Below are positions 13,601-27,302 of a stretch of DNA of 64,000 nucleotides, piece after piece. The notes beneath the pieces were generated by a model that did not search any database, had not been told where the DNA came from, and saw only the letters and a list, made by a program, of their open reading frames with translations. Position 1 is the first letter of the stretch, and each line of letters starts with the position of its first letter. The position numbers were made by a program, and so were the translations under genes. Origin of the DNA: Bathymodiolus brooksi (taxonomy: Eukaryota; Mollusca; Bivalvia; Mytilida; Modiolidae); assembly GCA_963680875.1 (NCBI GenBank), contig OY804579.1:30303804-30367803 (forward strand). Direction: 5' to 3'.

Positions 13601-16600
13601 GTCAAAGTCAATATCAGATAAGGCACGGGTTATTATTCATACAGTGTCAAAGTCAATATCAGATAAGTCACAGGTTAGTATTTATACAGTGTCAAAGTCA
13701 ATATTAGATTAGTCACAGGTTAGTATTTATACAGTGTCAAAGTCAATATCAGATTAGTCACAGGTTAGTATTTATACAGTGTCAAAGTCAATATCAGATA
13801 AGTCACAGGTTAGTATTTAATCAGTGTCAAAGTCAATATCAGATAAGACACAGGTTAGTATTTATACAGTGTCAAAGTTAATATCAGATAAGTCACAGGT
13901 TAGTATTTATACAGTGTCAAAATCAATATCAGATAAATCACAGGTTAGTATTCATACAGTGTCAAAGTCAATATCAGATAAGTCATGGGTTAGTATTCAT
14001 AGTGTCAAAGTCAATATCAGATAAGTCACAGGTTAGTATTCATACAGTGTCAATATCAGATAAGTCACGGGTTAGTATTCATAGTGTCAAAGTCAGATAA
14101 GTCACGGGTTAGTATTTATGCAGTGTCAAAGTCAATATCAAAATAAGTCACAGGTTAGTATTCATACAGTGTCAAAGTTAATATCAGATAAGTCACAGGT
14201 TAGTATTCATGCAGTGTCAAAGTCAATATCAGATAAGTCACAGGTTAGTATTCATACAGTGTCAATATCAGATAAGTCATAGGTTAGTATTCATTGTGTC
14301 AAAGTCAGATAAGTCACGGGTTAGTATTTATACAGTGTCAAAGTCAATATCAGATAAGTCACAGGTTAGTATTTATACAGTGTCAAAGTCAATATCAGAT
14401 AAGTCACGGGTTAGTATTCATACAGTGTCAATATCAGATAAGTCACAGGTTAGTATTCATACAGTGTCAAAGTCAATATCAAATAAGTCACCGGTTTATA
14501 AGTATTCATACAGTGTCAAAATCAATATCAGATAAGTCACAGGTTAGTATTCATACAGTGTCAAAGTCAATATCAGATAAGTTATTGGTTTGTATTCATA
14601 CAGTGTCAAAGTCAATATCAGATAAGTCACAGATTAGTATTTATACAGTGTCAAAGTCAATATCAAATAAGTCACGGGTTGGTATTCATACAGTGTCAAT
14701 ATCAGATAAGTCACGGGTTAGTATTCATAGTGTCAAAGTCAGATAAGTCACGGGTTAGTATTTATACAGTGTCAAAGTCAATATCAGATAAGTCACAGGT
14801 TAGTATTTATACAGTGTCAAAATCAATATCAGGTAAGTCACTGGTTAGTATTCATACAGTGTCAAAGTCAGATAAGTCACGGGTTAGTATTTATGCAGTG
14901 ACAAAGTAAATATCAGATAAGTCACGGGTTAGTATTCATACAGTGTCAAAGTCAGATAAGTCACGGGTTAATATTTATGCAGTGTCAATATCAGATAAGT
15001 CACAGGTTAGTATTTATACAATGTCAAAGTCAATATCAGATAAGTCATGGGTTAGTATTTATACAGTATCAAAGTCAATATCAGATAAGTCACAGGTTAG
15101 TATTTATACAGTGTCAAAGTCAATATCAGATAAGTCACGGGTTAGTGTTTATACAATATCAAAGTCAATATAAGATAAGTCATGGGTTAGTATTTATACA
15201 GTATCAAAGTCAATATCAGATAAGTCACGGTTAGTATTTATACAGTATCAAAGTCAATATCAGATTACTCACAGGTTAGTATTTATACAGTGTCAAAGTC
15301 AATATCAAATAAGTCACGGGTTGGTATTCATACAGTGTCAATATCAGATAAGTCATGGGTTAGTATTCATACAGTGTCAAAGTCAGATAAGTCATGGGTT
15401 AGTATTTATACAGTGTCAAAGTCAATATCAGATAAATCACGGGTTAGTATTCATAGTGTCAAAGTCAGATAAGTCACGGGTTAGTATTTATGCAGTGTCA
15501 AAGTCAATATCAGATAAGTCACAGGTTAGTATTTATAAAGTTTCAAAGTCAATATCAGATAACTCACGGTTTAGTATTTATGCAGTGTCAAAGTCAATAT
15601 CAGATAAGTCACGGGTTAGTGTTTATTCAGTATCAAAGTCAATATAAGATAAGTCATGGGTTAGTATTTATACAGTATCAAAGTCAATATCAGATAAGTC
15701 ACGGGTTAGTATTTATACAGTATCCAAGTCAATATCAGATTGCTCACAGGTTAGTATTTATGCAGTGTCAAAATCAATATCAGATAAGTCACAGGTTAGT
15801 ATTCATACAGTGTCAATATCAGATAAGTCACAGGTTAGTATTCATACAGTGTCAAAGTCAATATCAAATAAGTTATGGGTTAGTATTCATACAGTGTCAA
15901 AGTCAGATAAGTCACGGGTTAGTATTTATGCAGTGACAAAGTCAATATCAGATTACTCACAGGTTAGTATTTATACAGTGTCAAAGTCAATATCAGATAA
16001 GTCACAGGTTAGTATTTATACAGTATCAAAGTCAATATCAGATTAGTCACAGGTTAGTATTTATACAGTGTCAAAGTCAATATCAGATAAGTCACGGGTT
16101 AGTATTCATAGTGTCAAAGTCAGATAAGTCACGGGTTAGTATTTATGCAGTGTCAAAGTCAATATCAGATAAGTCACGGGTTAGTATTTATGCAGTGTCA
16201 AAGTCAATATCAGATAAGTCACAGGTTAGTATTCATACAGTGTCAATATCAGATAAGTCACGGGTTAGTATTCATAGTGTCAATATCAAAATAAGTCACC
16301 GGTTAGTATTCATACAGTGTCAAAGTTAATATCAGATAAGTCACAGGTTAGTATTCATGCAGTGTCAAAGTCAATATCAGATAAGTCACAGGTTAGTATT
16401 TATACAGTGTCAAAGTCAATATCAGATAAGTCACGGGTTAGTATTCATACAGTGTCAATATCAGATAAGTCACAGGTTAGTATTCATACAGTGTCAAAGT
16501 CAATATCAAATAAGTCACCGGTTTATAAGTATTCATACAGTGTCAAAATCAATATCAGATAAGTCACAGGTTAGTATTCATACAGTGTCAAAGTCAATAT

Positions 16601-16666
16601 CAGATAAGTTATGGGTTAGTATTCATACAGTGTCAAAGTCAATATCAGATAAGTCACAGATTAGTA
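10650..16666 (+). repeat. Higher-order repeat of about 6.0 kb, copy 1
   Basis: Marker monomers here recur further right at a constant offset of 6,017 bp: the array features at 10689, 10953, 11166, 11819, 12353, 12647 and 12738 reappear at 16706, 16970, 17183, 17836, 18370, 18664 and 18755. The offset then falls to about 5,941 and later 5,896 bp, as expected if copies lost whole monomers after duplication. The block is therefore one unit of a tandem pair. Edges are approximate. Confidence 0.8.
13815..15465 (+). repeat. Higher-order block shared with 1-1651
   Basis: This is the second copy of the 1.65-kb block at the left end of the window, inside 6-kb higher-order copy 1. Its shared private variants make it a closer relative of 1-1651 than of the neighbouring block starting near 12344. 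Confidence 0.78.
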
Positions 16667-19600
16667 TTTATACAGTGTCAAAGTCAATATCAAATAAGTC
16701 ACGGGTTGGTATTCATACAGTGTCAATATCAGATAAGTCACGGGTTAGTATTCATAGTGTCAAAGTCAGATAAGTCACGGGTTAGTATTTATACAGTGTC
16801 AAAATCAATATCAGATAAGTCACAGGTTAGTATTTATACAGTGTCAAAATCAATATCAGGTAAGTCACGGGTTAGTATTCATACAGTGTCAAAGTCAGAT
16901 AAGTCACGGGTTAGTATTTATGCAGTGACAAAGTAAATATCAGATAAGTCACGGGTTAGTATTCATACAGTGTCAAAGTCAGATAAGTCACGGGTTAATA
17001 TTTATGCAGAGTCAATATCAGATAAGTCACAGGTTAGTATTTATACAATGTCAAAGTCAATATCAGATAAGTCATGGGTTAGTATTTATACAGTATCAAA
17101 GTCAATATCAGATAAGTCACAGGTTAGTATTTATACAGTGTCAAAGTCAATATCAGATTAGTCACAGGTTAGTATTTATACAGTGTCAAAGTCAATATCA
17201 GATAAGTCAAGGGTTAGTATTTATACAGTATCAAAGTCAATATCAGATTACTCACAGGTTAGTATTTATGCAGTGTCAAAGTCAATATCAGATAAGTCAC
17301 AGGTTAGTATTCATACAGTGTCAAAATCAATATCAGATAAGTCACGGGTTAGTATTCATACAGTGTCAAAGTCAATATCAGATAAGTCACAGGTTACTAT
17401 TTATACAGTGTCTAAGTCGGATAAGTCACAGGTTAGTATTTATACAGTGTCAAAATCAATATCAGGTAAGTCACGGGTTAGTATTCATACAGTGTCAAAG
17501 TCAGATAAGTCACGGGTTAGTATTTATGCAGTGTCAAAGTCAATATCGGATAAGTCACGGGTTAGTATTCATACAGTGTCAATATCAGATAAGTCACGGG
17601 TTAATATTATTGCAGTGTCAAAGTCAATATCAGATAAGTCACAGTTTAGTATTTATGCAGTGTCAAAGTCAATATCTAATAAGTCACCGGTTTATAAGTA
17701 TTCATACAGTGTCAAAGTCAATATCAGATAAGTCACAGGTTAGTATTTATACAGTGTCAAAGTCAATATCAAAGAAGTCACGGGTTAGTATTCATACAGT
17801 GTCAATATCAGATAAGTCACGGGTTAGTATTCATAGTGTCAAAGTCAGATAAGTCACGGGTTAGTATTTATACAGTGTCAAAGTCAATATCAAATAAGTC
17901 ACGGGTTAGTATTTATACAGTTTCAAAGTCAATATCAGATAAGTCACGGTTAAGTATTCATGCAGTGTCAAAGTCAATATCAGATAAGTCACAGGTTAGT
18001 ATTTATACAGCGTCAAAGTCAATATCAAATAAGTCACGGGTTAGTATTTATACAGTGTCAAAGTCAATATCAGATAAGTCACAGGTTAGTATTTATACAG
18101 AGTCAAAGTCAATATCAGATAAGGCACGGGTTATTATTCATACAGTGTCAAAGTCAATATCAGATAAGTCACAGGTTAGTATTTATACAGTGTCAAAGTC
18201 AATATCAGATAAATCACAGGTTAGTATTTATACAGTGTCAAAGTCAATATCAGATTAGTCACAGGTTAGTATTTATACAGTGTCAAAGTCAATATCAGAT
18301 TAGTCACAGGTTAGTATTTATACAGTGTCAAAGTCAATATCAGATAAGTCACAGGTTAGTATTTAATCAGTGTCAAAGTCAATATCAGATAAGACACAGG
18401 TTAGTATTTATACAGTGTCAAAGTTAATATCAGATAAGTCACAGGTTAGTATTTATACAGTGTCAAAATCAATATCAGATAAATCACAGGTTAGTATTCA
18501 TACAGTGTCAAAGTCAATATCAGATAAGTCATGGGTTAGTATTCATAGTGTCAAAGTCAATATCAGATAAGTCACAGGTTAGTATTCATACAGTGTCAAT
18601 ATCAGATAAGTCACGGGTTAGTATTCATAGTGTCAAAGTCAGATAAGTCACGGGTTAGTATTTATGCAGTGTCAAAGTCAATATCAAAATAAGTCACAGG
18701 TTAGTATTCATACAGTGTCAAAGTTAATATCAGATAAGTCACAGGTTAGTATTCATGCAGTGTCAAAGTCAATATCAGATAAGTCACAGGTTAGTATTCA
18801 TACAGTGTCAATATCAGATAAGTCATGGGTTAGTATTCATTGTGTCAAAGTCAGATAAGTCACGGGTTAGTATTTATACAGTGTCAAAGTCAATATCAGA
18901 TAAGTCACAGGTTAGTATTTATACAGTGTCAAAGTCAATATCAGATAAGTCACGGGTTAGTATTCATACAGTGTCAATATCAGATAAGTCACAGGTTAGT
19001 ATTCATACAGTGTCAAAGTCAATATCAAATAAGTCACCGGTTTATAAGTATTCATACAGTGTCAAAATCAATATCAGATAAGTCACAGGTTAGTATTCAT
19101 ACAGTGTCAAAGTCAATATCAGATAAGTTATGGGTTAGTATTCATACAGTGTCAAAGTCAATATCAGATAAGTCACAGATTAGTATTTATACAGTGTCAA
19201 AGTCAATATCAAATAAGTCACGGGTTGGTATTCATACAGTGTCAATATCAGATAAGTCACGGGTTAGTATTCATAGTGTCAAAGTCAGATAAGTCACATG
19301 TTAGTATTTATACAGTGTCAAAGTCAATATCAAATAAGTCACGGGTTAGTATTTATACAGTTTCAAAATCAATATCAGATAAGTCACGGTTAAGTATTCA
19401 TGCAGTGTCAAAGTCAATATCAGATAAGTCACAGGTTAGTATTTATACAGCGTCAAAGTCAATATCAAATAAGTCACGGGTTAGTATTTATACAGTGTCA
19501 AAGTCAATATCAGATAAGTCACAGGTTAGTATTTATACAGAGTCAAAGTCAATATCAGATAAGGCACGGGTTATTATTCATACAGTGTCAAAGTCAATAT

Positions 19601-22600
19601 CAGATAAGTCACAGGTTAGTATTTATACAGTGTCAAAGTCAATATTAGATTAGTCACAGGTTAGTATTTATACAGTGTCAAAGTCAATATCAGATTAGTC
19701 ACAGGTTAGTATTTATACAGTGTCAAAGTCAATATCAGATAAGTCACAGGTTAGTATTTAATCAGTGTCAAAGTCAATATCAGATAAGACACAGGTTAGT
19801 ATTTATACAGTGTCAAAATCAATATCAGATAAATCACAGGTTAGTATTCATACAGTGTCAAAGTCAATATCAGATAAGTCATGGGTTAGTATTCATAGTG
19901 TCAAAGTCAATATCAGATAAGTCACATGTTAGTATTCATACAGTGTCAATATCAGATAAGTCACGGGTTAGTATTCATAGTGTCAAAGTCAGATAAGTCA
20001 CGGGTTAGTATTTATGCAGTGTCAAAGTCAATATCAAAATAAGTCACAGGTTAGTATTCATACAGTGTCAAAGTTAATATCAGATAAGTCACAGGTTAGT
20101 ATTCATGCAGTGTCAAAGTCAATATCAGATAAGTCACAGGTTAGTATTCATACAGTGTCAATATCAGATAAGTCATGGGTTAGTATTCATTGTGTCAAAG
20201 TCAGATAAGTCACGGGTTAGTATTTATACAGTGTCAAAGTCAATATCAGATAAGTCACAGGTTAGTATTTATACAGTGTTAAAGTCAATATCAGATAAGT
20301 CACGGGTTAGTATTCATACAGTGTCAATATCAGATAAGTCACAGGTTAGTATTCATACAGTGTCAAAGTCAATATCAAATAAGTCACCGGTTTATAAGTA
20401 TTCATACAGTGTCAAAATCAATATCAGATAAGTCACAGGTTAGTATTCATACAGTGTCAAAGTCAATATCAGATAAGTTATGGGTTAGTATTCATACAGT
20501 GTCAAAGTCAATATCAGATAAGTCACAGATTAGTATTTATACAGTGTCAAAGTCAATATCAAATAAGTCACGGGTTGGTATTCATACAGTGTCAATATCA
20601 GATAAGTCACGGGTTAGTATTCATAGTGTCAAAGTCAGATAAGTCACGGGTTAGTATTTATACAGTGTCAAAGTCAATATCAGATAAGTCACAGGTTAGT
20701 ATTTATACAGTGTCAAAATCAATATCAGGTAAGTCACGGGTTAGTATTCATACAGTGTCAAAGTCAGATAAGTCACGGGTTAGTATTTATGCAGTGACAA
20801 AGTAAATATCAGATAAGTCACGGGTTAGTATTCATACAGTGTCAAAGTCAGATAAGTCACAGGTTAATATTTATGCAGTGTCAATATCAGATAAGTCACA
20901 GGTTAGTATTTATACAATGTCAAAGTCAATATCAGATAAGTCATGGGTTAGTATTTATACAGTATCAAAGTCAATATCAGATAAGTCACAGGTTAGTATT
21001 TATACAGTGTCAAAGTCAATATCAGATAAGTCACGGGTTAGTGTTTATACAGTATCAAAGTCAATATAAGATAAGTCATGGGTTAGTATTTATACAGTAT
21101 CAAAGTCAATATCAGATAAGTCACGGTTAGTATTTATACAGTATCAAAGTCAATATCAGATTACTCACAGGTTAGTATTTATACAGTGTCAAAGTCAATA
21201 TCAAATAAGTCACGGGTTGGTATTCATACAGTGTCAATATCAGATAAGTCATGGGTTAGTATGCATACAGTGTCAAAGTCAGATAAGTCATGGGTTAGTA
21301 TTTATACAGTGTCAAAGTCAATATCAGATAAGTCACAGGTTAGTATTCATAGTGTCAAAGTCAGATAAGTCACGGGTTAGTATTTATGCAGTGTCAAAGT
21401 CAATATCAGATAAGTCACAGGTTAGTATTTATAAAGTTTCAAAGTCAATATCAGATAACTCACGGTTTAGTATTTATGCAGTGTCAAAGTCAATATCAGA
21501 TAAGTCACGGGTTAGTGTTTATTCAGTATCAAAGTCAATATAAGATAAGTCATGGGTTAGTATTTATACAGTATCAAAGTCAATATCAGATAAGTCACGG
21601 GTTAGTATTTATACAGTATCCAAGTCAATATCAGATTGCTCACAGGTTAGTATTGATGCAGTGTCAAAATCAATATCAGATAAGTCACAGGTTAGTATTC
21701 ATACAGTGTCAAAGTCAATATCAGATAAGTCACGGGTTAGTATTCATACAGTGTCAATATCAGATAAGTCACAGGTTAGTATTCATACAGTGTCAAAGTC
21801 AATATCAAATAAGTTATGGGTTAGTATTCATACAGTGTCAAAGTCAGATAAGTCACGGGTTAGTATTTATGCAGTGACAAAGTCAATATCAGATAAGTCA
21901 CGGGTTAGTATTCATACAGTGTCAAAGTCAGATAAGTCACGGGTTAATATTTATGCAGTGTCAATATCAGATAAGTCACAGGTTAGTATTTATACAATGT
22001 CAAAGTCAATATCAGATAAGTCACGGGTTAGTGTTTATACAGTATCAAAGTCAATATAAGATAAGTCATAGGTTAGTATTTATACAGTATCAAAGTCAAT
22101 ATCAGATAAGTCACGGGTTAGTATTTATACAGTATCAAAGTCAATATCAGATTACTCACAGGTTAGTATTTATACAGTGTCAAAGTCAATATCAAATAAG
22201 TCACGGGTTGGTATTCATACAGTGTCAATATCAGATAAGTCAGGGTTAGTATTCATAGTGTCAAAGTCAGATAAGTCACAGGTTAGTATTTATACAGTGT
22301 CAAAGTCAATATCAGATAAGTCACGGGTTAGTATTCATAGTGTCAAAGTCAGATAAGTCACGGGTTAGTATTTATGCAGTGTCAAAGTCAATATCAGATA
22401 AGTCACAGGTTAGTATTTATAAAGTTTCAAAGTCAATATCAGATAAGTCACGGTTTAGTATTTATGCAGTGTCAAAGTCAATATCAGATAAGTCACGGGT
22501 TAGTGTTTATACAGTATCAAAGTCAATATCAGATAAGTCACAGGTTAGTATTTATACAGTATCAAAGTCAATATCAGATTGCTCACAGGTTAGTATTTAT
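16667..22600 (+). repeat. Higher-order repeat of about 6.0 kb, copy 2
   Basis: This is the right-hand partner of the block starting near 10650. It keeps the same order of rare monomers, including the ATTTAATCAGTG variant (about 18361) and the CCGGTTTATAAG variant (17687, 19037). Offsets decrease stepwise from 6,017 to 5,896 bp. The right edge is uncertain because homology fades after about 22 kb. Confidence 0.75.
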
Positions 22601-25600
22601 GCAGTGTCAAAATCAATATCAGATAAGTCACAGGTTAGTATTCATACAGTGTCAAAGTCGGATAAGTCACGGGTTAGTATTCATACAGTGTCAATATCAG
22701 ATAAGTCACGGGTTAGTATTTATACAGTGTCAAAGTCAATATCAGATAAGGCACGGGTTAGTATTCATACAGTGTCAAAGTCAATATCAGATAAGTCACG
22801 GGTTAGTATTTATACAGTGTCAAAGTCAATATCAGATTAGTCGCAGGTTAGTATTTATACAGTGTCAAAGTCAATATCAGATAAGGCACGGGTTAATATT
22901 CATACAGTGTCAAAGTCAATATCAGATAAGTCACGGGTTAGTATTTATACAGTGTCAAAGTCAATATCAGATAAGTCACAGGTTAGTATATATACATTGT
23001 CAAAGTTAATATCAGATAAGTCACAGGTTAGTATTTATACAGTGTCAAAATCAATATCAGATAAGTCACAGGTTAGTATTCATACAGTGTCAAAGTTAAT
23101 ATCAGATAAGTCATGGGTTAGTATTCATACAGTGTCAAAGTCAATATCAGATAAGTCACTGGTTAGTATTTATACAGTGTCAAAGTCAATATCAGATAAG
23201 TCATGGGTTAATATTCATTCAGTGTCAAAGTCAATATCAGATAAGTCACAGGTTAGTATTTATACAGTATCAAAGTCAATATCAGATAAGTCATGGGTTA
23301 GTATTTATATAGTGTCAAAATCAATATCAGATAAGTCACCGGTTAGTATTCATACAGTGTCAAAGTCAATATCAGATAAGTCACTGGTTAGAATTTATAT
23401 AGTGTCAAAATCAATATCAGATAAGTCACAGGTTAGTATTCATTCAGTGTCAAAGTCAATATCAGATAAGTCATGGGTTAGTATTTATACAGTGTCAAAG
23501 TCAGATAAGTCACAGGTTAGTATTTATACAGTGTCAAAGTCAATATCAGATAAGTCACAGGTTAGTATTCATACAGTGTCAAAGTTAATATCAGATAAGT
23601 CACAGGTTAGTATTCATGCCGTGTCAAAGTCAATATCAGATAAGTCACGGGTTAGTATTCATACAGTGTCAATATCAGATAAGTCACAGGTTAGTATTCA
23701 TACAGTGTCAAAGTCAATATCAAATAAGTCACCGGTTTATAAGTATTCATACAGTGTCAAAATCAATATCAGATAAGTCACAGGTTAGTATTCATACAGT
23801 GTCAAAGTCAATATCAGATAAGTTATGGGTTAGTATTCATACAGTGTCAAAATCAATATCAGATAAGTCACAGGTTAGTATTCATTCAGTGTCAAAGTCA
23901 ATATCAGATAAGTCATGGGTTAGTATTTATACAGTGTCAAAGTCAGATAAGTCACCGGTTAGTATTCATACAGTGTCAAAGTCAATATCAGATAAGTCAC
24001 TGGTTAGAATTTATATAGTGTCAAAATCAATATCAGATAAGTCACAGGTTAGTATTCATTCAGTGTCAATATCAGATAAGTCACGGGTTAGTATTCATAG
24101 TGTCAAAGTCAGATAAGTCACGGGTTAGTATTTATACAGTGTCAAAGTCAATATCAGATAAGTCACAGGTTAGTATTTATACAGTTTCAAAGTCAATATC
24201 AGATAAGTCACATGTTAGTATTTATACAGTGTCAAAGTCGATATCAGATAAGTCACGGGTTGTTATTCATACAGTGTCAATATCAGATAAGTCACGGGTT
24301 AGTATTTATACAGTGTCAAAGTCAATATCAGATAAGTCACAGGTTAGTATTTATACAGTGTCAAAGTCAATATCAGATAAGTCACAGGTTAGTATTTATA
24401 CTGTGTCAAAGTCAATATCAGATAAGTCACGGGTTATTATTCATACAGTGTCAAAGTCAATATCAGACAAGTCACGGGTTAGTATTCATACAGTGTCAAA
24501 GTCAATATCAGATAAGTCACGGGTTAGAATTTTTATAGTGTCAAAATCAATATCAGATAAGTCACAGGTTAGTAGTATTCATACAGTGTCAAAGTTAATA
24601 TCAGATAAGTCTTGGGTTAGTATTCATGCAGTGTCAAAGTCAATATCAGGTAAGTCACGGGTTAGTATTCATAGTGTCAAAGTCAGATAAGTCACGGGTT
24701 AGTATTTATTCAGTGTCAAAGTCAATATCAGATAAGTCACAGGTTAGTATTTATACAGTTTCAAAGTCAATATCAGATAAGTCACGGGTTAGTATTTATA
24801 CAGTGTCAAAGTCAAAATCAGATAAGTCACGGGTTAGTATTCATACAGTGTCAATATCAGATAAGTCACGGGTTAGTATTTATACAGTGTCAAAGTCAAT
24901 ATCAGATAAGTCACGGGTTAATATTCATACAGTGTCAATATCAGATAAATCACGGTTTAGTATTCATAGTGTCAAAGTCAGATAAGTCATGGGTTAGTAT
25001 TTATACAGTTTCAAATTCAATATCAGATAAGTCACGGGTTAGTATTTATACAGTGTCAAAGTCAATATCAGATAAGTCACAGGTTAGTATTCATACAGTG
25101 TCAAAAGTCAATATCAAATAAGTCACCGGTTTATAAGTATTCATACAGTGTCAAAATCAATATCAGATAAGTCACAGGTTAGTATTCATACAGTGTCAAA
25201 GTCAATATCAGATAAGTTATGGGTTAGTATTCATACAGTGTCAAAGTCAATATCAGATAAGTCACAGATTAGAATTTATACAGTGTCAATATCAGATAAG
25301 TCAAGGGTTAGTATTCATAGTGTCAAAGTCAGATAAGTCACGGGTTAGTATTTATGCAGTGTCAAAGTCAATATCAGATAAGTCACGGGTTAGTATTTAT
25401 ACAGTTTCAAAGTCAATATCAGATAAGTCACGGTTTAGTATTTATGCAGTGTCAAAGTCAATATCAGATAAGTCACAGGTTAGTATTTATACAGTGTCAA
25501 AGTCAATATCAGATAAGGCACCGGTTATTATTCATACAGTGTCAAAGTCAATATCAGATAAGTCACAGGTTAGTATTTATACAGTGTCAAAGTCAATATC

Positions 25601-26573
25601 AGATAAGTCACAGGTTAGTATTTATACAGTGTCAAAGTCAATATCAGATAAGGCACAGGTTAGTATTCATACAGTGTCAAAGTCAATATCAGATAAGTCA
25701 CGGGTTAGTATTTATACAGTGTCAAAGTCAATATCAGATTAGTCGCAGGTTAGTATTTATACAGTGTCAAAGTCAATATCAGATAAGGCACGGGTTAGTA
25801 TTCATACAGTGTCAAAGTCAATATCAGATAAGTCACGGGTTAGTATTTATACAGTGTCAAAGTCAATATCAGATAAGTCACAGGTTAGTATATATTCATT
25901 GTCAAAGTTAATATCAGATAAGTCACAGGTTAGTATTTATACAGTGTCAAAATCAATATCAGATAAGTCACAGGTTAGTTATCATACAGTGTCAAAGTCA
26001 ATATCAGATAAGTCATGGGTTAGTATTCATACAGTGTCAAAGTCAATATCAGATAAGTCACGGGTTAGTATTTATACAGCGTCAAAGTCAATATCAGATA
26101 AGTCATGGGTTAATATTCATTCAGTGTCAAAGTCAATATCAGATGCGTCACGGGTTAGTATTCATACAGTGTGAAAGTCAATATCAGATGAGTCACGGGT
26201 TAGTATTTATACAGTGTCAAAGTCAATATCAGATAAGTCACGGGTTAGTATTCATACAGTGTCAAAGTCAGATAAGTCACAGGTTAGTATTTATACAGTG
26301 TCAAAAGTCAATATCAGATAAGTCACGGGTTAGTATTTATACAGTGTCAAGGTCAGATAAGTCAGAGGTTAGTATGTATACAGTGTCAAAGTCAATATCA
26401 GGGTGAGGTCAAGGACTCTTTTATTTGGTAAATAAATATTCAATATATACATTTTCAAAAAACATATAATTTATTTGAACAAGCTTTAGAAACAGGTATA
26501 AACTTGATTTTTGAAAAGTTCAAGCATATTTGACATTGATTAATTAATATGATTCTCAAGAACATGAAAGAAA

Positions 26574-27111
26574 TATAGAATCTAACACCGGCAAAAGTGC
26601 AAGACAGGGAAATCTCAGACACCCGAGGGTAAGATTTCAGAGGCTCGCCAAGTCAGCGAACGATTGAAATCTTACCCGAGGGTGTCGGAGATTTCCCTGT
26701 CTTGCACTTTTTGCCAGTGTTTGATTTTATTTCTCACTTTTATCAGCTGTTTTTAGTTTCGTGTTTGTTTATGTACAGCAGACGATCATGTAAACAATGT
26801 GAGTTAATTCCCCCTCATGTCAATCAAAAAAGTAGTTCCGTATTTTTGTGTATTGCGTGAAGGTTATTATGTAATAATATGGCTGATTGTTAGGATTTGT
26901 GTGTTTATAAAAGATTGAAAACTTATATACGGGGAATTGTTTATTTTAAAAAGGAAAAGCATGGAGAATTGGGGGGGACAGTTGACATAAACTGTACAGC
27001 ATGCATTTGCCGGTAAAACACACATGATTTTTTTGTCTTGCACTAGTGCAAGATAAGAAAATCTCACATCGCTAAAAATAGGAACTGGTCTGTCTCAAAA
27101 GTGAGAAAACA
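26574..27111 (+). mobile_element. Fold-back / MITE-like element, copy A
   Basis: It begins ATATAGAATCTAACACCGG. A 113-bp hairpin follows (26596-26708) with arms of about 44 bp, from AGTGCAAGACAGGGAAATC to its reverse complement. A conserved 3' block starts at AATTGTTTATTTTAAAAAGG (26933), contains the palindrome CTTGCACTAGTGCAAG, and ends TCAAAAGTGAGAAAACA. The same start, hairpin and end occur at 44139-44901, which defines a family. No transposase is visible, so it is non-autonomous. The superfamily is not recognised and no clear target duplication is seen. Confidence 0.7.
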
Positions 27112-27302
27112 GTATCTGACACATACTTAAGATTATAATTTTTATTTTGAGACTTTGTTTTTCATCTTACAGTTGGTGACTGTATTTATTATGAAACTAA
27201 TTCTATAATCTTACAAAATTCATTCATTTACATTTTGTATAAAATAAAACAAAACATGCTGGATATTTGAAAAACCCACATATATAACCTATTTAATTTC
27301 AG

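Larger units (their letters stand above)
1..26403 (+). repeat. 45-bp / 39-bp satellite array, about 26.4 kb
   Basis: A continuous head-to-tail array, cut by the left window edge and ending near the sequence TCAGGGTGAGG. The commonest monomer is 45 bp and can be read as GTGTCAAAGTCAATATC, then AGATAAGTCACAGG, then TTAGTATTTATACA. A common 39-bp form lacks six bases (AAAGTC or CAATAT). A rarer junction, TTCATAGTGTC, lacks a further CA and shifts frame. Usual point variants are CACAGG/CACGGG/CATGGG and ATTTATA/ATTCATA. From length and unit size there are roughly 600 monomers. Because 45 and 39 are multiples of three and the consensus has no stop in two forward frames, the array shows long spurious ORFs (up to 413 codons) of VSKSISDK or CQSQYQIS repeats. 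I see no gene inside it. Confidence 0.97.

Noticed and set aside
1..26403. CRISPR array
   Set aside because: Units are contiguous near-identical monomers with no unique spacers, in a eukaryotic context.
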